A stretch of DNA of 64,000 nt from NCEH01 sp043195125 (GTDB taxonomy: Bacteria > Pseudomonadota > Alphaproteobacteria > Rhizobiales > Xanthobacteraceae). Both the position numbers and the translations under genes were made by a program. The stretch lies in the NCBI RefSeq assembly GCF_043195125.1, contig NZ_JBAFWR010000001.1; one strand, given 5' to 3'. Shown here one piece after another: positions 48,343 through 55,873 of the stretch (its first letter is position 1; each line of letters opens with the position of its first letter). The notes below the pieces were generated by a model. That model did no database searches. It saw nothing but the letters and a program-made list of their open reading frames with translations, and was not told where the DNA came from.

Positions 48343-48936
48343 ATGGCACGCGTTTATCTTGCAGGGCCGGATGTCTTCCGCGCGGATGCCAAGGCACATT
48401 ACGTCGCTTTGGTCGAGTTGTGTGCCAAGCATGGGATCACAGCATTACATCCGTTCGACACCGCCGATCAGGACGATGCTGTGACCTCCGCCCAAATCCG
48501 GGCACGCTGCATTTCCCAACTTGATCGGGCCGATGCCATCATCGCCAACATCACGCCGTTCCGGGGCCCGCATATGGATCCCGGCACGGCATGGGAGCTC
48601 GGGTATGCCGAGGCCCGCGGCCTTCCGGTGTTCCTGTGGACGAACGATCCCCGCCCGATGGCACAACGGATCGAGTCGCTGTCGGAAGCAGCCGAACTGC
48701 GTGACGCCGATGGACATCTGATCGAGGATTTCGGTCATGTGGAAAATCTGATGATTTCCCATCCCGGCGTGCCGGTGGCCGCCACCGCCGAAGAAGCGGT
48801 CGCCGCGGCGGCGGAATATGTTCAGCGGATGGAGCGCGCCCGGGCTCTGAAGCTTGGCCTCGGGTCGAAGGTCGTCATCGCGCTCATTGTGTCGTTCGTC
48901 CTCAGCTTCATCGTCAATCGCATCATCGGGTGGTAG
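48343..48936 (+). CDS. Nucleoside 2-deoxyribosyltransferase-like protein with C-terminal membrane anchor
   Basis: A 197-residue protein. Residues 1-165 match the nucleoside 2-deoxyribosyltransferase fold: VYLAGPDVFRADA at the start, ISQLDRADAIIANITPFRG, and the catalytic-type DPGTAWELGYAEA with E85 and D79. Such enzymes exchange or hydrolyse bases of deoxynucleosides. Unusually, residues 174-193 form a hydrophobic helix (KVVIALIVSFVLSFIVNRII), so the enzyme is predicted to sit on the inner membrane, facing the cytoplasm. ATG 48343 is chosen after GCAGGA; ATG 48322 is an alternative. It follows another tail-anchored protein by 86 bases. Confidence 0.85.
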   Translation: MARVYLAGPDVFRADAKAHYVALVELCAKHGITALHPFDTADQDDAVTSAQIRARCISQLDRADAIIANITPFRGPHMDPGTAWELGYAEARGLPVFLWTNDPRPMAQRIESLSEAAELRDADGHLIEDFGHVENLMISHPGVPVAATAEEAVAAAAEYVQRMERARALKLGLGSKVVIALIVSFVLSFIVNRIIGW

Positions 48937-48966
48937 GCACCCGCAAGCCGCACGGGCTGCGGGTGC
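48937..48966. terminator. Convergent-gene hairpin
   Basis: GCACCCGC (48937-48944) pairs with GCGGGTGC (48959-48966), extended by AGCC/GGCT after a one-base bulge. It fills the 37-base gap between two convergent stop codons and is symmetrical, so it may end transcripts from both sides. It lacks T runs. Confidence 0.55.
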
Positions 48967-48973
48967 GATGGGT

Positions 48974-49750
48974 TCAGGCCGCTCGTCCGCCCACCAAGGC
49001 AAACATAGCGCCTTGCGGGTCTAGCGCCTGGAGGATGAATGCGCCGCCAGGAACGGGCATCGGCCCGTTGATCACCTGACCGCCGCTCGCCTTAACCCGT
49101 GCGCCGGCCTCATCGATGTCGCCCACCACGAAATAATACAGCCAGAACGGCATCGGAACGGCATCAGGTTTTGTAAACATGCCGCCGAAGGCGTTACCTC
49201 CCTGGCCAAACAATTGATAGGTGCCCATGGGGCCCATATCCACTGCTTGATCCTTCTGCCACCCAAAAAGCTCTGCATAGAAGGGCAGGGCGGCCTCCCA
49301 GTCGCGGGCGAGAAGCTCGTGCCAGCCCACATTCCCCTTTGCCATCTGGTCTGGAAGCGGATGGGCGCTCTCGTCTTCCCATTTGAATAGGGAAATCACC
49401 GCGCCCTGCGGATCGCCGATCACTGCAAAACGGCCGACGCCCGGGATATCCCGCGGCGCGAAAATCAATGCGCCGCCGAGGGTCTTGGACCGTTCGGCCG
49501 TTGCGTCAACATCGTCCACATGCACATAGCCTGTCCAATTGGGTGGCACCCCTTGGTCGCGCAAGTCTTGCGGCAGGGTCATGAGCCCGGCGACCGGTCC
49601 CACGTCTGTGGTGAACAGCGTATAAGGCATTCCGGGCATGTCATGCTTCTGCGCGCCCCAGCCGACAACATCGCCATAGAAGGCGGTGGCGGCATCCATG
49701 TCGGGGGTCATCAGTTCGTACCAGACGAACCGGCCATGAGACGAAGCCAT
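48974..49750 (-). CDS. VOC-family protein with two glyoxalase-like domains
   Basis: A 258-residue protein with two VOC units. The first is FVWYELMTPDMDAATAFYGD to VIGDPQGAVISLFKW, the second VGWHELLARDWEAALPFYAE to ALDPQGAMFALVGG. This double-unit pattern (27-kDa antigen Cfp30B-like) is common in actinobacteria and rhizobia; function is not established. ATG 49750 has AGGAAA upstream. It is convergent with the deoxyribosyltransferase-like gene. Confidence 0.86.
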   Translation of the reverse strand: MASSHGRFVWYELMTPDMDAATAFYGDVVGWGAQKHDMPGMPYTLFTTDVGPVAGLMTLPQDLRDQGVPPNWTGYVHVDDVDATAERSKTLGGALIFAPRDIPGVGRFAVIGDPQGAVISLFKWEDESAHPLPDQMAKGNVGWHELLARDWEAALPFYAELFGWQKDQAVDMGPMGTYQLFGQGGNAFGGMFTKPDAVPMPFWLYYFVVGDIDEAGARVKASGGQVINGPMPVPGGAFILQALDPQGAMFALVGGRAA

Positions 49751-49865
49751 GAGTTTTCCTCCTGTTTTAGCATTTGCCACGGCGGGCGCTCGGCCCGGGG
49801 AGCGCCGGGATTGCATCTGTCGTCATACGCCCGTTGGGCGGTGGCTTTGTGACCGTGCGGAGCGG

Positions 49866-50549
49866 CTAGGGCTTACGGATACGGCATTTGGTGGGGGCAT
49901 GTTCCAGTTCCAACCCGCCTGCTGCCGCAAGTTCGTCGAAAGCGCGCCGCACGCCGGGAAAATGACCGTCCACCCGGTAGTCGTCGCCGATGAGAATGCC
50001 TTTGGATTCCAGCAGCGGCCACCATTGCAAGATATCGTTGGCGACCGAGCGATAATCATGGCCGGCATCGATATGCATCATCTGCGGGCGGATCTTATGC
50101 GCGCGCATCAAGACACTTGCGTTGCCGCTATCCAGCGGCAAAGGCAGCACCAAATCCTGCAGACCTTCATGGATGATATTGGCCATGAAAGTTTGGTAGA
50201 GGCTCGGATATCCCTGCTTCATCCGCAGATCCGCGAACATGTTGGGAATCGCCCAGTGCTCGGAGCTGCCGAGCCACGTGTCCACCGCCAGCACCATGCC
50301 GGGAATGCCGAGCGCGCGTAGGGTTTTCGCCATGGTGATGACGGAGCGCCCCTTCCACACGCCCACCTCGATGATCAGTGCCGGACGGATCTCGTGCACG
50401 CTCGTAACGAGATAGGGGTGGGTTGAGCCCCAGCCCTGCATGTCCACCTTTATTCCCGTGGGATCGAAGCCCTCAAACGGGTCATGGCCGTGCCACAGTT
50501 TGCGCACCAGCTCGGCTCGCATCTCGCTCATGTGTGCTCTGATCTCCAT
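49866..50549 (-). CDS. Class I SAM-dependent methyltransferase-like (CmcI-type) protein
   Basis: A 227-residue Rossmann-type protein. The SAM-binding motif I is LIIEVGVWKGRSVITMAKTL (about residues 59-78), with a further acidic strand GMVLAVDTW (about 84-92) and MMHIDAGHDYRSVANDI (about 155-171), as in the CmcI/Methyltransf_24 group. Substrate unknown. ATG 50549 or the internal ATGs at codons 7 and 10 could start it. It precedes tRNA-Ser on the other strand. Confidence 0.75.
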   Translation of the reverse strand: MEIRAHMSEMRAELVRKLWHGHDPFEGFDPTGIKVDMQGWGSTHPYLVTSVHEIRPALIIEVGVWKGRSVITMAKTLRALGIPGMVLAVDTWLGSSEHWAIPNMFADLRMKQGYPSLYQTFMANIIHEGLQDLVLPLPLDSGNASVLMRAHKIRPQMMHIDAGHDYRSVANDILQWWPLLESKGILIGDDYRVDGHFPGVRRAFDELAAAGGLELEHAPTKCRIRKP

Positions 50550-50683
50550 GGTGGCACTACCACCCTACAGATGATCGTGCCGGCAGGAAATCGGGGATGG
50601 CGCAGGAGCACCGGCCGAGCACACTCGACGCGGACAACTGCCTTGAGGTATGAGGCGAAGGCTCCGCCTGAAATGGCGCGGCG

Positions 50684-50773
50684 GGAAGGGTGGCCGAGTG
50701 GTTTAAGGCAGCGGTCTTGAAAACCGCCGTGGGTGCAAGCCCACCGTGGGTTCGAATCCCACCCCTTCCGCCA
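50684..50773 (+). tRNA. tRNA-Ser(UGA)
   Basis: The acceptor GGAAGGG (50684-50690) pairs with CCCTTCC (50763-50769), with discriminator G and encoded CCA. The anticodon loop CTTGAAA gives anticodon TGA. The long variable arm CGTGGGTGCAAGCCCACCG is that of a class II tRNA. Confidence 0.97.
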
Positions 50774-50832
50774 TTCACGCCCAACTGGGTACGCGACACG
50801 CGCCGCGCCACCTCGGGGGATGGGCGTGCACG

Positions 50833-51678
50833 CTAGAAGCGGTAGGTCGCGCCCACGATAGGACCCTGCATCAGCACGTCATAGAGAAAGCTGCCATTCT
50901 CATAGTCCACCGAGAGCGCGCGGTAGCCGGCGCGCAGCGCGAGCTTATCGTTCCACTGGTAGTTGAGCGTGCCGATCGCTTGCCAGGTTGAATTAGAGCC
51001 AACACCAAAGCCGCCAATGTCGCCGACCAGAGTCATGCTCCAGGGCCCGCCGAGCTGGGCCTGAATGCGGCCAGCGATGACCGGGTCGGCCCAATCCTCC
51101 GATTGAGTGAAGCTAAACGAGGCCGGCAGGAAGGCCGGGTCTATGCTGAGCTTGTTGCCGAGATGCCAATAGCGCAGGCCCGCGCCGGCATCGACATTCA
51201 GCGTCGTGGATTCGTAGAGCCGATAGAGCACATCGGCCGACAGGGTGAGGCTGCGGGCGCGCAGCGCGATGTCGGACCGCAAGGGGCCAGGGAGCGTGCC
51301 GGTCGGCGTGACCTGCGTGAACATCACATCCGTGAGGAAGCCCCAGCGTCCAACGCGCATTTCGCCGGCGGCCATGACGGCGCCGTTGAGATTCTTCAAC
51401 AGGTCCTTGAAGCTTAGGTCGATGTCTGCGGGCGGCAGATTTGGCAGAGTGGAGGTCCTGCCGCTGAGAGAACTCGCCCAGAGATAAAGCGTGCCATAGA
51501 ATACCGGCGTGTCGGCGGTCGGTACCGCGACGACCACCGGCGCCGGCGCCGGCGGCGGGGCGGCCGCCAGATCGGCCGCATGCGCCGGCGCGCCCCAGGG
51601 TAGCGCGAGCAAGATCGCGGCGCTAAGCGCCTGAGCCGCGCAAAACAGGCCAAGGTGCCGGAAGCGGGGCTCGCGCAT
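50833..51678 (-). CDS. Outer-membrane beta-barrel protein
   Basis: A 281-residue protein with a signal peptide (about residues 1-34, ending APAHA), a Pro/Ala-rich spacer (AAPPPAPAPVVVAVP) and alternating amphipathic strands such as GTLYLWASSL, LSADVLYRLYESTTLNVDAG and KLALRAGYRALSVDYENG. It ends in ATYRF, with the C-terminal Phe recognised by the BAM machinery. It has no TonB plug. Its start overlaps the sulfatase stop by one base, so it is cotranscribed last in the sulfatase unit and may admit sulfate esters or product. This role is inferred. Confidence 0.82.
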   Translation of the reverse strand: MREPRFRHLGLFCAAQALSAAILLALPWGAPAHAADLAAAPPPAPAPVVVAVPTADTPVFYGTLYLWASSLSGRTSTLPNLPPADIDLSFKDLLKNLNGAVMAAGEMRVGRWGFLTDVMFTQVTPTGTLPGPLRSDIALRARSLTLSADVLYRLYESTTLNVDAGAGLRYWHLGNKLSIDPAFLPASFSFTQSEDWADPVIAGRIQAQLGGPWSMTLVGDIGGFGVGSNSTWQAIGTLNYQWNDKLALRAGYRALSVDYENGSFLYDVLMQGPIVGATYRF

Positions 51679-53198
51679 CAATCGTTCTCCAGACCCATCT
51701 CGTAGAGCGCCTCGCCGGGGGTCGCCAAGGGCGCGGAAAGCGTAGCCTTGAGCGCGGCCGTATAGAAGAGTGGCGGCGCCATAGTCAGGGCGAAATCCAC
51801 CACACGCTGCTGCAAGTGCGCGACCTTGTCGGGATGGGCGGCCGAGAGGTCCGTCCGCTCGGACGGGTCGTTGGCGAGATCGAACAGCTCCACCTTGGGT
51901 GGAAGCGCCACGTGCCAGACGAGTTTCCAATTCCCCTCGCGCACGGCGCCCTGCGTCGGGTCGACGTTGTAGAGCACCTCGCCGCGGCCGGCCTGGCCCG
52001 CCGCGAGCGCCGGCCAGACATCCGTGCCGTCGAGCGGCTTGCTGCTGCCAAGCGATCCTCCCGCAAGCTTTGCCAGGGTCGGCAGCATGTCGACCACATG
52101 CATCACGCCCTCCGCCGTGCCTGTCGCGACGCGACCCGGCCAGTTGGCGAACGCCACGACGCGCGTGCCGCCCTCATAGAGAGAGCCCTTGCCCTCGCGT
52201 AGCGGCGCGTTGCTGGGTGGCAGGTCGCCGGCCACCGCGCCCTCGCCGGCGAACATCTTGTTGCGTGTGCCGCCATTGTCGCTGTGGAACACGATCAACG
52301 TGTTATCCCGCATGCCGCGCGCCTCGAGGGCTGCGACCACCTTGCCGATCTGCTCGTCCATTGCGGTAATCATCGCCGCATAGGCCCGGCGTTCAGGATC
52401 GGCGATGCCCGAATATTGGTCGAGGTAGCGTTGTGGGGCTTGGTAGGGCGTGTGGGGCGCCGTGAAGGCGAGATAGAGAAAGAGCGGCGTTTTCGGGTCG
52501 TGCCCGCCGATCAGGCGGATCGCATCGGCACCGAACAGCTCGGTATCGTAGCCATCTTCCTTTAGGAGCGCGTTGCCGCGATACCAATCGGTAACGCCAT
52601 GCGCCTCATGCTTGAAATGGTCGATTTCCCCGACCAGCGGGCCATAGAAATAGTCGAAGCCACGCTGCCGCGGCCAGTATTTCTGATCGGCGTGGCCGAG
52701 ATGCCATTTGCCTACAAGAGCCGTGCGATAGCCGACCTCCTTGAGCACCTGCGGTAGCAGGAGTTCGTCGGTGGCAAGGCCATAGCCGGCGCCCGAGGGG
52801 ATCGCGCCAACCTGAAGCCCGTAGCGCATCGGGTACCGGCCCGTGAGCAGCGCCGCACGGGTCGGGGTACAGAAGGGCTGGGTATAGAAGCGGTCGAGCT
52901 TCGCGCCGCCGGCCGCGAGAGCGTCGATATTCGGGGTGCGAATATCTGAACCTCGGAATCCCACATCGGCGAAGCCGAGATCGTCGGCCACGATGTAGAG
53001 AATATGCGGGCGTGGCGCGTTTTCGGCGCGCGCACCGGGGGCGAGGAGCGCCAGGCCGGAAACGGCGGCGAGGAAGCCGGCGCTGCCGGCCAGAACCTCG
53101 CGGCGGCTGGGGCCATGCATCCGCCCCGGCACGGAAGAGGAATCACGATTGGTCACGGAGGGTCCTTGAATCGGGTGGTCCAAAGGGTTGGAAGTCAT
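51678..53198 (-). CDS. Cysteine-type sulfatase (arylsulfatase family), Tat-exported
   Basis: A 506-residue sulfatase. The formylglycine site is C110-TPTRAALLTGR, the classic CxPxR-x4-TGR, and D72/D73 in VADDLGFADVG with the later HSDNGG supply the calcium ligands. The C-terminal subdomain has the ELFDLANDPSE block. A twin-arginine signal (PSRREVLAGSAGFL) precedes AGARA-type cleavage near residue 59. The ATG at 53198 overlaps the FGE stop (ATGA); ATG at codon 27 would still keep the signal. Such enzymes release sulfate from sulfate esters in the periplasm. The maturase is encoded immediately upstream. Confidence 0.93.
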   Translation of the reverse strand: MTSNPLDHPIQGPSVTNRDSSSVPGRMHGPSRREVLAGSAGFLAAVSGLALLAPGARAENAPRPHILYIVADDLGFADVGFRGSDIRTPNIDALAAGGAKLDRFYTQPFCTPTRAALLTGRYPMRYGLQVGAIPSGAGYGLATDELLLPQVLKEVGYRTALVGKWHLGHADQKYWPRQRGFDYFYGPLVGEIDHFKHEAHGVTDWYRGNALLKEDGYDTELFGADAIRLIGGHDPKTPLFLYLAFTAPHTPYQAPQRYLDQYSGIADPERRAYAAMITAMDEQIGKVVAALEARGMRDNTLIVFHSDNGGTRNKMFAGEGAVAGDLPPSNAPLREGKGSLYEGGTRVVAFANWPGRVATGTAEGVMHVVDMLPTLAKLAGGSLGSSKPLDGTDVWPALAAGQAGRGEVLYNVDPTQGAVREGNWKLVWHVALPPKVELFDLANDPSERTDLSAAHPDKVAHLQQRVVDFALTMAPPLFYTAALKATLSAPLATPGEALYEMGLEND

Positions 53199-54166
53199 GA
53201 TGCTGCGACACGACGGACGCATCTGAACCCGATGTGCACCGAGGCCGTGTCGAGGGTTTGCGGCTGGCGGGCAGCGGGACGGTAGCGCCGGCAATAGTTG
53301 GGCGCGCACAGATGAGAGCCGCCCTTCAGCACTTTGCGCGGCGCCGAGGGATTCGCCGGATCGGGACTATCCTCCCGCCGGCCGCCGCGCGGGTTGCGCG
53401 GCAGGCAGCAGGCCTTCGCGGTGGCGTGCGGATGAGGCGCGTACCAATCATCGGTCCATTCCCAGACATTCCCGATCATGTCGAGAAGGCCGTAGCCGTT
53501 CGGCGGGAAAGCGGAGACCGGGGAGGTGCCGGTATAGCCGTCCTCCGCCAGGTTTTCGTAGGGGAATACGCCCTGCCAGGTGTTGGCGCGATGCACGCCG
53601 CCGGGTGCCAATACGTCGCCCCAGGCGAAATCGGCACCATCGAGCCCGCCGCGCGCGGCGAACTCCCATTCCGCTTCGCTCGGCAGGTCCTTGCCGCACC
53701 AGCGTGCAAAGGCCAGTGCGTCGCTGTGGCAGACATGCACGACAGGATGATCCTCCCGACCGAAAAGGTCGCTGCCGGGCCCTTGGGGATGGCACCAGTC
53801 CGCACCGGGCATGAAGCGCCACCAGCCCATCCAATCCTCTTCTTCCACGGGCGCCTCGGGCACCGTGAAGACAAGGGAACCGGGCACCAGAAGGCTGGGA
53901 TCGGCGCCGGGATAGTCCTGCGCGCGCGGAGCCTGCTCAGCGAGCGTCGAATGGCCGGTCGCCGCGACGAATTCGGCGAATGCGCGGTTGGTGACGGGCA
54001 TGCGGTCCATGAAGAAGCCGTCGACCTCGACGCGATGAGCAGGGGCCTCCTCGGGATAATGGCGATCCGAGCCCATGGTGAAGGAACCGGCGGGGATCCA
54101 CACCATGTCGGGCATTGCCGGAGCCTCCGGAGCGGGGCCGCTCCGGGCCGTAGCTGTCACCTGCAT
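53195..54166 (-). CDS. Formylglycine-generating enzyme (SUMF1 family)
   Basis: A 323-residue protein that oxidises the CxPxR cysteine of sulfatases to formylglycine. The family blocks are MVWIPAGSFTMGSD, DGFFMDRMPVTNRAFAEFV, LPSEAEWEFAARGG, GYGLLDMIGNVWEWTDDWY and GGSHLCAPNYCRRYRPAAR. C287 and C292 correspond to the copper-binding pair (C336/C341) of human FGE, and the final GFRCV is present, so the enzyme looks active. It has no signal peptide, so it acts in the cytoplasm before Tat export of its client. ATG 54166 has GGAG upstream. It overlaps the sulfatase gene by four bases. Confidence 0.94.
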   Translation of the reverse strand: MQVTATARSGPAPEAPAMPDMVWIPAGSFTMGSDRHYPEEAPAHRVEVDGFFMDRMPVTNRAFAEFVAATGHSTLAEQAPRAQDYPGADPSLLVPGSLVFTVPEAPVEEEDWMGWWRFMPGADWCHPQGPGSDLFGREDHPVVHVCHSDALAFARWCGKDLPSEAEWEFAARGGLDGADFAWGDVLAPGGVHRANTWQGVFPYENLAEDGYTGTSPVSAFPPNGYGLLDMIGNVWEWTDDWYAPHPHATAKACCLPRNPRGGRREDSPDPANPSAPRKVLKGGSHLCAPNYCRRYRPAARQPQTLDTASVHIGFRCVRRVAAS

Positions 54167-54247
54167 CGCCGCTCCGTTGCCACTCCGACACGCCACGCCT
54201 CGGGAAGCCAGCCTCCGAGGTGTCACGATTCCGGTGACGCGCCAAAT

Positions 54248-55297
54248 TTACAATAACAAGGCGCCTTCGCGCGGCTCAATTGCCATTTCGCGCCAAGCGG
54301 CACGGCGCCAGGCAAGCGGCGGATGCCCTTCCCACCGACGGAAAGCGCGAACGAAATGGGCGGGATCCTGATAACCCAGCCGGCGTGCGATGACGGCTAC
54401 GGGGAGTGAGCTCTCCGTGAGTTGCTGCCGGGCTTGCGCGCGCCGCCACTGATCCACCAGCACCTCGAACGTGGTGCCCAGGAGAGCCAAGCGGCGTTGC
54501 AGCGTGCGCGGCGAGCGCCCGAGGCTGCGCGCGGCATCGACGAGCGAGAGCGTACCGGCAAGCGCGGCCACGGATATCAGGCGCTCGAGCGCCAGCATCA
54601 ATGCTGCATCATTACGCCCATCCCACTGAATGATCGGAACGGGCGTCCCGTCCACCCGCGCCCATTCGGTGCCGAACAGCGGGTTGGGTCGATCCAGCCA
54701 GTGGGCGTCGAAGCTGATCACGAGCCCATGACGATGGCCGAAGGAGACATCCACCGCCAGCTTGTCCTCATAGGCGCGCAGCGGCGCGCGGGCCTGATGC
54801 GGCAGGCTGACATGCATCGCGCTCTCGCTCGTCCCCATGATCGCGCGCAAGGCACCGACCATGAAGCCTGCCACGCCCTCAGTAAGCACGCCGCCATGGG
54901 TCGGGTCGCTATCATCGAAACTGTGGCGCCACGAGACACGGCCGCCGCGCTCGTCAATCTGGAGACGCACGCCGCCCTGCAGCGTCGGCATATGCCGCGC
55001 GTGGGCTGCGAGACACTCGCGCAGCGTCCGGCCTGAAAATAGCGCACGCCCGGAAAGGCCGAGCCGCACCGGATCGGCGCAGGCGGCCAGATCAAGCCCG
55101 ATGGTCGGCTCTCCCGTCCGACGCGCGGTTTCCTGCAGCAGGGTCGATATCTGCGCTCGTGCGACCACGCCGTCTTCTTCCAGGCGGCCGTCTATACCGG
55201 CTCTTGCCAAGAGCGGCGCCAGCGCGATGCCATGCGCACCGGCAACCTGCGGCAGCATATGAACCAGCGCCAAGCGGATCGGATGCCGGTCCCACAT
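54248..55297 (-). CDS. AraC-family transcriptional regulator
   Basis: A 349-residue regulator. The N-terminal 190 residues form the arabinose-binding-like domain of the OruR/ToxT-type AraC group. The C-terminal DNA-binding domain has two helix-turn-helix motifs, LSLVDAARSLGRSPRTLQRR (about residues 243-262) and LPVAVIARRLGYQDPAHFVR (about 294-313), followed by AFRRWEGHPPLAWR. It lies 81 bases upstream of the FGE-sulfatase-barrel genes on the same strand and is the probable local activator of that unit, responding to an unknown ligand. Confidence 0.92.
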   Translation of the reverse strand: MWDRHPIRLALVHMLPQVAGAHGIALAPLLARAGIDGRLEEDGVVARAQISTLLQETARRTGEPTIGLDLAACADPVRLGLSGRALFSGRTLRECLAAHARHMPTLQGGVRLQIDERGGRVSWRHSFDDSDPTHGGVLTEGVAGFMVGALRAIMGTSESAMHVSLPHQARAPLRAYEDKLAVDVSFGHRHGLVISFDAHWLDRPNPLFGTEWARVDGTPVPIIQWDGRNDAALMLALERLISVAALAGTLSLVDAARSLGRSPRTLQRRLALLGTTFEVLVDQWRRAQARQQLTESSLPVAVIARRLGYQDPAHFVRAFRRWEGHPPLAWRRAAWREMAIEPREGALLL

Positions 55298-55873
55298 CTA
55301 GCGCGATCCGAAAGCACCACCCGGCACCACCGCCGGGCACCGCCGATGCGGCGGCAGTCGCGATCCGGACCAAGCCGTTCGTAATGTCGCTGCATCCCGC
55401 AACGTCACGATCGGTAGCCGGCCGCAGAGGGCCGGCAAGAGGCTCACAGCATCCTCTCCGGACGCCCAAACAGGATATGACGCATTCTTGGCCAACCGAT
55501 GATCCGGGTCACGTTCTTGAAAGCGAAGAAGGGCAACAACGACACGAACAATATGACGGCGAAGAGGCCGATGCCGAGATTGCCGCCGCTGCCGAACTAA
55601 AGAAGACCCTTTTGAGGATGCGCTCCGCGCGCCGGCGCATATTTCCCGCTCCTTCCGCAAGGCCACCGATTTGAGCCCACGCGAATATCGTCGCATGACC
55701 CGTCCGTCGGGGGAGGATGGGGGCAGCTAGCGCTGCGGCCGCCATGGGCGCCGGCGGCTTGTTACCCGGTGGACCTCGCCAGTCCGAGCCTGCGCTGCGG
55801 TTGAATCCAGCGCGGGAATCGATAGGAGTGGCGTCATGAATCTTTCCCCGTTCTCCGCAGGGCGCTCGTTGCA
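55298..55873. other. Intergenic region with a possible membrane-protein remnant
   Basis: There are 576 bases without a confirmed gene between the araC and HerA-like genes, which diverge. On the minus strand, 55444-55596 is an open frame of about 50 codons encoding one strongly hydrophobic helix (GIGLFAVILFVSLLPFFAF) then a basic tail ending GRPERML. It is closed by a TAG at 55597-55599 just before it and has no ATG, so it looks like the 3' end of a lost gene. The plus strand is also open (around 55480-55674) but gives an acidic translation without features. Nothing else is recognisable. Confidence 0.4.

Noticed and set aside
50684..55873. An integrative element at tRNA-Ser(UGA)
   Set aside because: No integrase and no repeat of the tRNA 3' end was found within the following 5 kb, so only proximity supports it.
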